Below, piece by piece: positions 8,797 through 16,941 of a stretch of 64,000 nt of DNA. This DNA comes from Streptomyces sp. NBC_01445 (GTDB lineage Bacteria > Actinomycetota > Actinomycetes > Streptomycetales > Streptomycetaceae). Positions within the stretch are counted from its first letter, which is position 1. The number at the start of each line of letters is the position of its first letter. The translations under genes and the position numbers were made by a program. The notes beneath the pieces were generated by a model. It was not told the DNA's origin. It did not search any database and worked only from the letters and a program-made list of their open reading frames with translations. Location of the stretch: positions 9,021,001 to 9,085,000 of the forward strand of contig NZ_CP109485.1 of the NCBI RefSeq assembly GCF_035918235.1, given 5' to 3'.

Positions 8797-8946
8797 CTAC
8801 TTCCTGCTCAGGGCGTAGGCGGTGATCTCCATCGCGGTGTCGACCACGGTGAAGTCGGGCGCCTGCCAGTCGGCGCGCTGCTCTGCCGGCTCCGGCCGGC
8901 TCTGGGGTACGGCCTGGCTGTGGGTGAGGTCGTGGGGCTCGTGCAT
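8797..8946 (-). CDS. pqqA: PQQ precursor peptide PqqA
   Basis: This is the ribosomal precursor of PQQ. The ATG at 8946 with the upstream purine-rich AAAAGGCGG gives a 49-residue peptide ending VVDTAMEITAYALSRK. The crosslinked pair is Glu40 and Tyr44 in the invariant EXXXY motif. Most proteobacterial PqqA peptides are about 22-29 residues; this one has an extra leader of about 20 residues rich in Pro, Gln and Glu. An upstream in-frame start at 8991 is possible but lacks a better ribosome site. It is followed by pqqB after 9 bp. Confidence 0.93.
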   Translation of the reverse strand: MHEPHDLTHSQAVPQSRPEPAEQRADWQAPDFTVVDTAMEITAYALSRK

Positions 8947-9028
8947 GGTGTCCGCCTTTTGTAGTGGAGGGATGACTGCCGGGCGAGGCACACCCCGGAA
9001 GCGATGGGGAATGCGTCGAAAGGGACGT

Positions 9029-10021
9029 CTACTTGCAGAAGGGCGACTTGCCCATGGCCGACTCGATGCCGCCGAGGATGAGCTTTTGGTACTCGGCGGC
9101 GCCCGGGAAGGAACCGTCGGTGCTGAAGTCCTTGGCGTCGTGCCCGAGCGTGGTGAGCCAGGCCCGTCCGCCGTCGTAGTACTGGCACCAGGCCACCGGG
9201 TGGTGCGCGCCGTGCCCGGGGTGGTTGTAGTTGCCGGTCACCCCCTTGGTCAGGGTGCTCTCGTCGACCTCGGCCAGGACACGGACCCGGGTGGGCGCGG
9301 GCACGAGGTTGTACCATTCGTCGGAGAGCTGCCAGGACGATGGCAGCGCCTTGGTGGAGACGTCCTTGCGATTGACGGTGCGCACCGTGCCGGACTGCTC
9401 GGGGCCGTGGTCGTAGAAGTTCGCGTTGCCCAACAGGCCTTCGTACCAAGGCCAGTTGTACTCGGTGCCGAACGCGTTGTGGATCCCGACGAAGCCACCG
9501 CCGCCCCGGACGTACTGGCGCAGCGAGGTCTGCGCGGCGTCGTCGAGGGTGTCTCGGCTGGTGGAGTAGAAGATCACCGCGTTGTACTTGAAGAGCGTGG
9601 CAGGGGAGGCCAGTTGGGAGACGTCCTCGGTGTAGTCGACCTGGAAGCCGTTGTCGGCGCCCATCTTGAGGATCGACTTCTGGACGACGTTGGCGTCGGT
9701 GACCGGCGGGTTGAGACCGGGGGCCAGGGCGGGACCGAGGTTGGCGTGGCGAGGGCCTGCGGTGCGTGTGTAGAGCAGGACCTTGTAGCCCTTGGTCTGG
9801 TCGAAGTTGCCCCAGTCGTGGTAGCAGTCGGCGTCGAGGCCGCGGCACACGCCGTAGTCGGCGTCGCCGAGTTCCTGCGCGCCCTGGCCGACGCGTTCTT
9901 GGGCGACGCTCAGGGTGCCGGTGGCGACCAGGGCGAGCGTGATACCCAGGGTGCCGACGGCGCCGGACAGTGCTGCGTGCAGGGGCCGGATCCGGCGTCT
10001 GTTCCTCGGAGTTGGGGTCAT
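9029..10021 (-). CDS. Secreted ThuA-domain protein
   Basis: A 330-residue protein with an N-terminal hydrophobic export signal (ALSGAVGTLGITLALVATG, residues about 18-36) followed by a ThuA-like (trehalose utilisation, glutamine-amidotransferase-like) domain. Characteristic blocks are KVLLYTRTAGPRHAN, VDYTEDVSQL, NAVIFYSTSRDTL, GGGFVGIHNAFGTEYNWPWYEGLLGNANFYDHG and RAWLTTLGHDAKDFS. ThuA domains have no firmly assigned reaction. Secreted versions often occur beside PQQ-dependent sugar dehydrogenases, as here: it lies 37 bp downstream of the dehydrogenase and 82 bp upstream of pqqA, so a role in the same periplasmic or extracellular oxidation is likely. Confidence 0.88.
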   Translation of the reverse strand: MTPTPRNRRRIRPLHAALSGAVGTLGITLALVATGTLSVAQERVGQGAQELGDADYGVCRGLDADCYHDWGNFDQTKGYKVLLYTRTAGPRHANLGPALAPGLNPPVTDANVVQKSILKMGADNGFQVDYTEDVSQLASPATLFKYNAVIFYSTSRDTLDDAAQTSLRQYVRGGGGFVGIHNAFGTEYNWPWYEGLLGNANFYDHGPEQSGTVRTVNRKDVSTKALPSSWQLSDEWYNLVPAPTRVRVLAEVDESTLTKGVTGNYNHPGHGAHHPVAWCQYYDGGRAWLTTLGHDAKDFSTDGSFPGAAEYQKLILGGIESAMGKSPFCK

Positions 10022-10058
10022 GGAAACCGTCCTTGAGGTCGAGGGGCGAAAGGCCCGG

Positions 10059-12209
10059 TTACTTGACGACGATCTTTCCGGTGTTCTGCGGGGCGACCGG
10101 ATCGTTGTAGAAGAACTCGCCGGCGGTCTCGAAGGTGTAGGTGGAGGACTGGCCCGGCATCAGCAGTCCGCTGTCGAACTCGGCCTCGAAGAACGACACG
10201 GCGCCGTGTGCGGACTTGTTGTCCGGGGGGTTGGTGAAGGTGACCGTCGTGCCCTTGGCGATGCTCAGGTGCTGGGGCGACATCGCGTTCTGGGCGACGA
10301 GGTTCTCGGTCGCGCCCGGGGCGTTCTTGGCGCTGTCCCAGATCCGGCCGAGCGTGATGGTGTTCTTGGCGGTGTCGCCGCTGACCGCCGCCGTGCGGAT
10401 CTGGTTGCGCCGCGACGGGGGAGTGGGTGCGGCGGCCTGCTTGACGGGGCCCCCGAGCTTGAAGGCCCACAGGTGGTCGCCCTTGGGGATGTCGGGGTAG
10501 GGCAGACCGTTGCCGCCGGCGAGGACGGCGACGTACTGCTCGCCGTCGATCTCGTACGTGAGCGGGCTGGTGTTGACTCCCGCGCCGCACTGCCACTTCC
10601 ACAGGAGGCCGCCGTCGCGGTCGTCGAGCGCGGTGAGGACGCCGTCGGGTCCACCCTGGAAGAGGACACCGCCGGCGGTGCTGAGGATGCCGTTGCCGTG
10701 GGCGAGGGACCAGTCGCCCTCCTGGCGCCAGGCGACGGTGTTGGTGCGCGGGTCGACCGCGGCCAGGCCCCCGGCGAAGTACTCGCCCAGCGGGCGTGAG
10801 GTGTTGACGCGTCCGCCGTGGGTGTTGGAGTAGGCCGAGTTGATCAGCCCGTAACCGACGTAGACGAGGCCGGTGCGGTGGCTGAAGGAGGGGAAGGACC
10901 AGTCGGCGCCGCCGCCCGCTCCGGGGAAGAGGATGGTGGCGCGGTCCCAGTGCACCTCGAACAGGCCGCCGGTGGGGTAGAACGGCACGGGCCGGGTGGC
11001 CTTGTCGAGGCGCGGCTCGGTCTCGATGAAGGGCTCTCCGCCGGGGAAGGGCTGGGTGGGGGAGGTCTTCTGGGCGGCGTGCTGGGGGACGGGGCGTTCC
11101 TCCATGCCGTGGATCGGTTTTCCGTCGGCACGGTCGAGGATGTAGTACATGCCTGTCTTGCTGCCGTAGATGACGACGCGCTTCTTCTTCCCGTCGACGA
11201 GGAGGTCGGCGAGCACCGGTGACATGACGCCGTCGTAGTCCCAGATGTCGTGGTGGACCGACTGGAAGTGCCAGCGCCGCCTTCCGGTCTTGGCGTCCAT
11301 GGCGACGAGGCAGTTGGCGAAGAGGTTGTCGCCGCCGCGCGTGGAGCCGTCGGTGCGGGGATACGGGTTGCCGAACGTCCAGTAGACCAGGCCGAGTTCG
11401 GGGTCGACCGCCGGGTGGATCCAGCACACGGCTCCGCCGGTCTTCCAGGTGTCGCCCTCCCAGGTCTCGTGGCCGTACTCACCCGGGCCCGGAGTTCCCC
11501 AGAAGGTCCAGGCGAGTTCGCCGGTGTCGGCCTTGAGGGCGTAGGCGCGGCCGCGGGCTCCGGCGGTGCTGCCTTGGGTGCCGATGTAGACCAGGCCGTC
11601 CCAGTAGACGGCGGCGCCGGCCAGGCCGCCCTTGCTGCCGCCGCACTGGCCGCTGGCGGGGTCGCAGTCCGGGTCGCCCTGGTCCTCGACGAGCAGCTCG
11701 CGGGTCCAAGCGATCGAGCCGGTCCTCTGGTCGAGGGCGACAACTTTGTTGTCACCGGAGATGGTGAATGCGAGGCCCTGACCGAGGGCGAGACCGCGCA
11801 TGTTGGTGGTCTCGGTGCCGATGTTTGTCTTCCATTTCGTCCGGCCGGTGCGGCCGTCGACGGCGAAGACGTTCTGCTGGGTGGTGGCGAGGTACAGGAT
11901 GCCGTCCTGGGCGATGACGGCGCACTGCTGGTGGGAGGAGGTCGAGCCGCCCTCCAGGTTGATGTGCCAGGCGCCGCCCAGCGTACGGACGTTGCCGGCG
12001 TGGATGCGCTGGAGGGCGGAGTAGTTCTGGTTGCCCAGGTTGCCGCCGGCCTTGGGGAAGTTCTTGCCGGTTGCGGCGTGGGACTGGGTGGGTACGGGGC
12101 GCGCCAGGGTGTCGGATGCGGAGGCCGCCTGCGCCGGTGCGGAGCCGAGCAGGGCGACGGTGCCCGCCGTTCCGGCGGCCGTGGAGGTGAGAAAACTGCG
12201 TCTGTCCAT
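10059..12209 (-). CDS. Tat-exported PQQ-dependent dehydrogenase with C-terminal cupredoxin-like domain
   Basis: The 716-residue protein begins with a twin-arginine signal (MDRRSFLTSTAAGTAGTVALLG, ending near APAQA). An eight-bladed quinoprotein propeller follows with W-motif repeats (ALDQRTGSIAWTR, ALKADTGELAWTF, AMDAKTGRRRWHF, ALDDRDGGLLWKW). The active-site region reads VHHDIWDYDG, with Asp324-Tyr325-Asp326. The last about 100 residues form a plastocyanin-like fold (TVTFTNPPDNKSAHGAVSF, FDSGLLMPGQSSTYTFETAGEFFYND) in which the usual Cys/His/Met copper ligands are missing. It probably oxidises an alcohol or sugar outside the membrane using PQQ made by the adjacent operon. The substrate cannot be assigned. 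Confidence 0.93.
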   Translation of the reverse strand: MDRRSFLTSTAAGTAGTVALLGSAPAQAASASDTLARPVPTQSHAATGKNFPKAGGNLGNQNYSALQRIHAGNVRTLGGAWHINLEGGSTSSHQQCAVIAQDGILYLATTQQNVFAVDGRTGRTKWKTNIGTETTNMRGLALGQGLAFTISGDNKVVALDQRTGSIAWTRELLVEDQGDPDCDPASGQCGGSKGGLAGAAVYWDGLVYIGTQGSTAGARGRAYALKADTGELAWTFWGTPGPGEYGHETWEGDTWKTGGAVCWIHPAVDPELGLVYWTFGNPYPRTDGSTRGGDNLFANCLVAMDAKTGRRRWHFQSVHHDIWDYDGVMSPVLADLLVDGKKKRVVIYGSKTGMYYILDRADGKPIHGMEERPVPQHAAQKTSPTQPFPGGEPFIETEPRLDKATRPVPFYPTGGLFEVHWDRATILFPGAGGGADWSFPSFSHRTGLVYVGYGLINSAYSNTHGGRVNTSRPLGEYFAGGLAAVDPRTNTVAWRQEGDWSLAHGNGILSTAGGVLFQGGPDGVLTALDDRDGGLLWKWQCGAGVNTSPLTYEIDGEQYVAVLAGGNGLPYPDIPKGDHLWAFKLGGPVKQAAAPTPPSRRNQIRTAAVSGDTAKNTITLGRIWDSAKNAPGATENLVAQNAMSPQHLSIAKGTTVTFTNPPDNKSAHGAVSFFEAEFDSGLLMPGQSSTYTFETAGEFFYNDPVAPQNTGKIVVK

Positions 12210-12240
12210 GGGCCCTCTTTCATGAAGGTGCCTGACAGGC

Positions 12241-12258
12241 CATCAGGAGAAACTGATG
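12241..12258 (-). promoter_or_regulatory. Inverted repeat upstream of the PQQ dehydrogenase gene
   Basis: CATCAG and CTGATG are separated by GAGAAA, 32-49 bp upstream of the dehydrogenase start codon. The position fits an operator or a 5'-UTR hairpin controlling the whole PQQ operon. No adjacent regulator gene is visible. It could also be a weak terminator for the citrate-synthase-like gene that ends at 12401. Confidence 0.35.
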
Positions 12259-12400
12259 GGTCTCCGGTGGCGGGAGAGGAGAGCGATGCGGATCATGGTC
12301 CGCTCTGCGGTTCGATGAACCCGTGCAGTGGTTGCCATGCGGCGGAGAGATACGTTAGGGACACGGCGGGGGTGTGGCAAGAGCCGGGAAGCGACTTGTT

Positions 12401-13213
12401 CTACGCCGGCTGCTGGGGCGCGAGGCGGGCGGGCAGCACGGAGCGGGGAATGGGGCCCTTGTTGCGGCGGCCCTGTCCGGACTCCTCCCAGGCGTGGGCG
12501 AGGAGCCCCACGGAACGGCTGAGGACGAACAGGCCGCGGGCCAGGGGTGCGGCAAAGCCCAGTTCGGCGTAGATGACGGCGGTGGCGCCGTCGATGTTCA
12601 TCGGGACGGGACGGGCGCCCGCGCGGCGGCGCTTCAAGGTGTCTTCGACCGCGAGCGCGGCCTGCAGGTGATCGCCCGGCACGACGCCGTCGGCGACTGC
12701 CTGTTCCACGAGGCCGATCAGTGGGTCGCGGCGGGGGTCGACGGGGTGGAAGCGGTGTCCGAAGCCGGGCAGGTACGTGGACCGGCTCTGCCAGTCGGCC
12801 ATGACGCGGCGTGCGGCCTCGTCCCACGGCTCGCCCGCGCTGTGCAGATCGCGGATGTCGGTGAGCATCTCGACGCACTGCTGGCCGGCGCCGCCGTGGT
12901 GGTCGCCGAGCATGTTGACCCCGGTGGCCATGGCGCTGTTGAGGCCGATGCCGCAGGTGGCAGCCATCCGGGCGGCGGCGATGGAGGGGGCCTGGGGGCC
13001 GTGGTCCACTCCGGCGACGAGGGCCGACTCGAGCAGCGCGGACTGGCGGGGGGAGGGCAGGGTGCCGTGCAGCAGGAGCCAGATGACGTCCACGAACCCG
13101 GCATGGCCGATGAGCTCCTGTATGGGGCGGTCGCGGAGTTCGATGCTCCCCGGCTCGATGTGGCTCACGGCCGTGGCCCACCACTGCGCCGCCTCGTCCT
13201 GGGGGCCGGTCAT
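12401..13213 (-). CDS. Citryl-CoA lyase-like / short citrate synthase family protein
   Basis: This 270-residue protein has the citrate-synthase small-domain and active-site blocks but not the full two-domain length (citrate synthases have about 380-430 residues). Visible are GVDHGPQAPSIAAARM, GVNMLGDHHGGAGQQ, PGFGHRFHPVDPRRDPL (active-site His and Arg region) and NIDGATAVIYAELGF. Family members of this length are usually annotated as citryl-CoA lyases, which split a (substituted) citryl-CoA into a short acyl-CoA and a 2-oxoacid. The ATG at 13213 overlaps the CoA-transferase stop (ATGA), so the two enzymes probably act in sequence: CoA activation, then C-C cleavage or condensation. Confidence 0.85.
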   Translation of the reverse strand: MTGPQDEAAQWWATAVSHIEPGSIELRDRPIQELIGHAGFVDVIWLLLHGTLPSPRQSALLESALVAGVDHGPQAPSIAAARMAATCGIGLNSAMATGVNMLGDHHGGAGQQCVEMLTDIRDLHSAGEPWDEAARRVMADWQSRSTYLPGFGHRFHPVDPRRDPLIGLVEQAVADGVVPGDHLQAALAVEDTLKRRRAGARPVPMNIDGATAVIYAELGFAAPLARGLFVLSRSVGLLAHAWEESGQGRRNKGPIPRSVLPARLAPQQPA

Positions 13214-14409
13214 GATGTGGCGGCCCCCTCGGAGGAGGCGGAGGCCCAACTGCGGGCCAGGCGTTGCCGCTCGCTGTTGTGCTCGCCGAGCAGGGGCGGA
13301 GGCGAGGGGGGCGCGAAGGCTTCGCCGTCGAACAGTACGCCGTTGCCCACGACTCGGAGAGCCTGTTCGGAGCGCCCGGGATGACTCAACTCGCTGACAA
13401 AGCCTCGGTGTTGGAGCTGTTCCTGGTCCAGGGCCTGGGGAACGCTGAGCACGCGGGCGGCCGGGACTCCCGCCGCGTTGAGATCGCGTTCCCACTCGGC
13501 GGCGGGGCGCCGGGACAGGGCCGTGTTGAGTTCGGCGTTGAGTTCTGCGCGATGGATCTTGCGCTGTTCACGCTCCCGGAAGCGCGGATCGGCGGCGAGG
13601 CGCGGTGCCCCGACGAGCCGGCACAGCGTCTCGAACTGGAGTTGCTGGTTCGCGGCGATGTTGAGGGGGCCGTCGAGCGTCTCAAAGGTGCCCGACGGGG
13701 CGGCGGTCGGGTTCTGGTCGCCCAGTGGCTCCGGTGGTATGCCGCTGACGAGGTAGTTCGACACCGCCCACCCCATGGTGGACATCGAGGCCTCGAGCAT
13801 CGAGACGTCGAGTCTGCTGCCGCGGCCGGTCCGCTCGCGCTGGAGCAGCGCGGCACTGATGGCAAGGGCGGCCATCAGGCCGCCGGCCGTGTCGCAGACC
13901 GGGAAGCCGATGCGCTGCGGGGCCGTCTCGGAGGTGCCGGTGATGCTCATCATCCCGGTCAGGCCCTGGATGATCTGGTCGTACGCGGGTGCCTCGCTCA
14001 TCGGGCCGCTGTGGCCGAAGCCGGAGATGGAGCAGTAGACGAGCCGCGCGTTGATCCGGGCGAGAGCGTCCGGACCGTACCCCATGCGTGCGAGCACTCC
14101 CGCCCGGAAGTTCTCCAGAAGAACGTCGGCCCCCGTGAGCAGGTCCTCGAAGACGGCGCGGTCCGCGGTGTCCTTGAGGTCGAGCTCGAGCGACTTCTTG
14201 CCCGCGTTCTGCGCGAGGAACGAGGCCCCGATGCTGTCCCGGTTCAGTGACGTGTCGGGGCCGAGATTCCGGGCGAGGTCGCCCTGACCGGGACGCTCGA
14301 TCTTGACCACCTCCGCGCCCAGAAGCATGAGTTGATAGCTGCAGTAAGGGCCGGCCAGTACGTTCGTCAGGTCAAGAACGCGTACCCCGTCGAGTGGTCG
14401 TACGTCCAT
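13210..14409 (-). CDS. CaiB/BaiF family CoA-transferase
   Basis: A family III CoA-transferase of 399 residues that would activate a carboxylic acid with CoA taken from another acyl-CoA. It shows PLDGVRVLDLTNVLAGPYCSYQLMLLGAEVVKIERPG at the N-terminus, NKxS-type core QNAGKKSLELDLK, and the catalytic Asp144 in APAYDQIIQGLTGMMS. The ATG at 14409 has a strong GGAAGGAG 8 bp upstream; longer upstream frames lack a ribosome site. It lies downstream of the IclR gene and upstream of, and overlapping, the citryl-CoA-lyase-like gene. Confidence 0.93.
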   Translation of the reverse strand: MDVRPLDGVRVLDLTNVLAGPYCSYQLMLLGAEVVKIERPGQGDLARNLGPDTSLNRDSIGASFLAQNAGKKSLELDLKDTADRAVFEDLLTGADVLLENFRAGVLARMGYGPDALARINARLVYCSISGFGHSGPMSEAPAYDQIIQGLTGMMSITGTSETAPQRIGFPVCDTAGGLMAALAISAALLQRERTGRGSRLDVSMLEASMSTMGWAVSNYLVSGIPPEPLGDQNPTAAPSGTFETLDGPLNIAANQQLQFETLCRLVGAPRLAADPRFREREQRKIHRAELNAELNTALSRRPAAEWERDLNAAGVPAARVLSVPQALDQEQLQHRGFVSELSHPGRSEQALRVVGNGVLFDGEAFAPPSPPPLLGEHNSERQRLARSWASASSEGAATS

Positions 14410-14461
14410 GAAACATCTCCTTCCGGGCGCCGACTCGCGGCGCGTCCTACCGGCGGATGGG

Positions 14462-15229
14462 TCAGGTGTGCGGCCCCAGCGGGTGGGAGAAACCCTGTGA
14501 GGCGATCCGCGCGGCGACCTCCAGGAGGTCCTGCGCGAACGGTTCGATCGCCGTGGCCGGAATGCGCGCGCTGGGGCCGCTGAGGGAGAGCGAGGCGACC
14601 ACCACACCTGATTGCGTGCGGATGGGTACGGCTACGGCGGTGAGGCCAACGTCGCGTTCACCCTGGCTGGCAGCGAAGCCGTTCTCCGCGGCCTCGTCGG
14701 CCCACAGCCTCAACTGCTGGGTGTGCGTGACGCCGTGCGGTGATGCGGCCGCGACGCGTTGCAGCAGCCCGTCCGTAGCGCCGATGAGCAGCACCTTGGA
14801 CGACGCGCCCGCCCACAGCGGCAGTTCGTCGCCGACCCGTACTACGTGCCGCAGCGGCTGAGGGCTCTCCTGCTGGGCCACGCACACCCGGTGGATGTCG
14901 CGCCGGATCATCAGGTTGGCCGTCTCGCCTCTGCGGTCGGCCAGTTCCCGCAGGAGCTTCTGCGTGTCGGCGGGCAACTCCCAGCTGGTGTGCGCGAGAT
15001 GAGCCCATCGCCACAGACCGGGACCGGCCGTGTAGCCGCCGGGTGTCGCCCACAGCAGTCCGTACTGCTCCAGGGTCTGCACCAGGCGCACCACGGTGGT
15101 CTTGGGCAGGCCCGTGGCATCGACCATGTCCCTTAGGGGCACAGTGGGCTGATCTTCAGTCAGCAACGACAGGATGTCCAGGGCGCGGCGCACACTGCGT
15201 ACTCCGCTCTGGCCTTGCTCGGGCTCCAT
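14462..15229 (-). CDS. IclR family transcriptional regulator
   Basis: A 255-residue regulator with an N-terminal winged helix (VRSVRRALDILSLLTEDQP, MVDATGLPKTTVVRLVQTLEQYGLL) and a C-terminal IclR effector domain (ASSKVLLIGATDGLLQRV, ENGFAASQGERDVGLTAVAVPIRTQSGVVVASLSLSGP). AAGGAGA sits 4 bp before ATG 15229. It leads the leftward unit with the CoA-transferase and lyase genes and is divergent from the aldehyde dehydrogenase/ABC transporter operon. It therefore probably controls both halves of this catabolic island in response to an acidic pathway substrate. Confidence 0.93.
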   Translation of the reverse strand: MEPEQGQSGVRSVRRALDILSLLTEDQPTVPLRDMVDATGLPKTTVVRLVQTLEQYGLLWATPGGYTAGPGLWRWAHLAHTSWELPADTQKLLRELADRRGETANLMIRRDIHRVCVAQQESPQPLRHVVRVGDELPLWAGASSKVLLIGATDGLLQRVAAASPHGVTHTQQLRLWADEAAENGFAASQGERDVGLTAVAVPIRTQSGVVVASLSLSGPSARIPATAIEPFAQDLLEVAARIASQGFSHPLGPHT

Positions 15230-15385
15230 GCTGTCTCCTTCGCGGATCAGGGGGTGGCCGCCGCCCGGCGGGCGTGGCTCTGGTGCGACAGCTTCCACCA
15301 GCTCGGCTCTGCGGGGAAATCGCGGTTCGGAACTTCCTGACGCCGACCTATTGCCACGGCCTCTCGGCGCCCGTACGTTACACGC

Positions 15386-15405
15386 CAGTCCACAGAGCAG
15401 TCCAC
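15386..15405. promoter_or_regulatory. Direct repeat in the IclR / dehydrogenase intergenic region
   Basis: CAGTCCAC occurs at 15386-15393 and again at 15398-15405, a 12-bp period, about 35-50 bp upstream of the rightward operon start. It is a candidate binding site for the divergent IclR regulator. The evidence is position and repetition only. Confidence 0.3.
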
Positions 15406-15438
15406 GGAAACCGCTAGATGGTTTTTTCTGGAGACGTG

Positions 15439-16941
15439 ATGCTGGAAGATCTCCTCAAGGCCGCCGACGCATCCGATGTCGTCGACGCGCCGCCCTTCAT
15501 ATCCGGGACGTGGGGTGGCGAGGGTCCGCCCCTGGAACGCACCGGTCCCTACCTCAGACGCACCGTCAGCCGTGCCACCACCTCGACAACAGCAGAGATC
15601 GACACCGCACTTCAGCAGGCCGGCCGCTACGCCGAGCAGGTCGCCTCACTCGCCCCCGCCGCGCGCGCCCAGATCCTGGAGACCGCCTCCCGGACGGCGT
15701 CCGCCCACCGCGACCGGCTCGCCCGCCTGCTCGCCCTCGAACTCGGCAAGCCCCTCAAGGACAGCCGTACGGAGATCGACCGCGTCGCCTCGACCTTCGC
15801 GGTCTGCGCCGCGGAGGCCCGCCGCATCGACGGCGAGAACCTCCCGGTCGCAGGCTGGAACACCGGCATCGGCAACACCGCCCTCACCTACCGCGCCCCG
15901 GCCGGCGTGGCCCTGGCCATCACCCCGTTCAACGCGCCCGCCAATCTGCTCGCCCACAAGCTGGGCGCCTCGTTCGCCGCAGGCAACACCACGCTCGTCA
16001 AGTCGCCGCCCCAGGCACCCGCCGCATCGGCCGCCGTCGTGGCGGTCCTCCTGGAAAGCGGCATGCCCCACCAGGCGGTCCAACTCCTGCACGGCGGCGG
16101 GGAAGTGGGCGCCGCGCTGTGCGCCGGCGACGAGGTGAGCGTCATCAGCTTCACCGGCAGCGCCGCCACAGGAGCCGCCGTGGCCAGGGCGGCCGGAGCC
16201 AAACGGCTCGCCCTCGAACTCGGCGGCAACGCCGCCACCATCGTGTGCGAAGACGCCGACGCCGAGTCGGCCGCCGCACTCTGCGCCAGGAACGGCTACA
16301 GCAACAGCGGCCAGAGCTGCATCTCCGTCCAGCGCGTCTACGTCCACCGCAGCCGCTTCGACACCTTCCTCGACGCCTTCACCGCTGCGGTCGACGCCCT
16401 CGTCGTCGGCGACCCGCTCGACGAGGACACCGACGTCGGATCGATGGTCGACGAGGACGCGGCCGAGCGCGTCGTGCGCTGGTCGAAAGAGGCCGCTGGC
16501 CTCGGCGCGCGGGTGATCCGGGGCGGAACCCGCGACGGTGCCACCGCTGCTCCCACGATCATCGCCGACCCGCCTGCACACGCCTCCGTGGTCGTCCACG
16601 AAGTGTTCGGCGCCCTCGTCGCCGTCATCCCTTTCGACGACTTCGACACGGTCCTGGACGCCTGCAACGCAAGCCGCTACGGGCTGCAGGCCGGCCTGTT
16701 CACCTACGACATCACCCGGATCCTCACCGCGTGGCGGCGCCTCCAAGTCGGCGGTCTGATCGTCAACGGATCCTCCAACTACCGCCTGGATCACGTGCCG
16801 TTCGGCGGTGTGAAGGACTCCGGTTTCGGTCGTGAGGCCCCCCGCTGGCTCATCGACGACTACACCGTCGTGAAGACCCTCATGCTGCGCGGGCTGTCCG
16901 TCTGGGGCGAGCACCGCGAGCTGCCCAAGGAGAACACGTGA
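15439..16941 (+). CDS. NAD(P)-dependent aldehyde dehydrogenase
   Basis: An ALDH-superfamily enzyme of 500 residues with the oxyanion Asn165 (PFNAP), general base Glu260 (LELGG), nucleophile Cys294 (NSGQSC) and the HEVFGAL and FGGVKDSGFG blocks. The ATG at 15439 is preferred over 15418 because GGAG lies 5 bp before it. The stop overlaps the GTG of the ThDP-enzyme gene (GTGA). With that decarboxylase-like partner it probably oxidises the aldehyde formed from a 2-oxoacid; the chain type is unknown. Confidence 0.94.
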   Translation: MLEDLLKAADASDVVDAPPFISGTWGGEGPPLERTGPYLRRTVSRATTSTTAEIDTALQQAGRYAEQVASLAPAARAQILETASRTASAHRDRLARLLALELGKPLKDSRTEIDRVASTFAVCAAEARRIDGENLPVAGWNTGIGNTALTYRAPAGVALAITPFNAPANLLAHKLGASFAAGNTTLVKSPPQAPAASAAVVAVLLESGMPHQAVQLLHGGGEVGAALCAGDEVSVISFTGSAATGAAVARAAGAKRLALELGGNAATIVCEDADAESAAALCARNGYSNSGQSCISVQRVYVHRSRFDTFLDAFTAAVDALVVGDPLDEDTDVGSMVDEDAAERVVRWSKEAAGLGARVIRGGTRDGATAAPTIIADPPAHASVVVHEVFGALVAVIPFDDFDTVLDACNASRYGLQAGLFTYDITRILTAWRRLQVGGLIVNGSSNYRLDHVPFGGVKDSGFGREAPRWLIDDYTVVKTLMLRGLSVWGEHRELPKENT

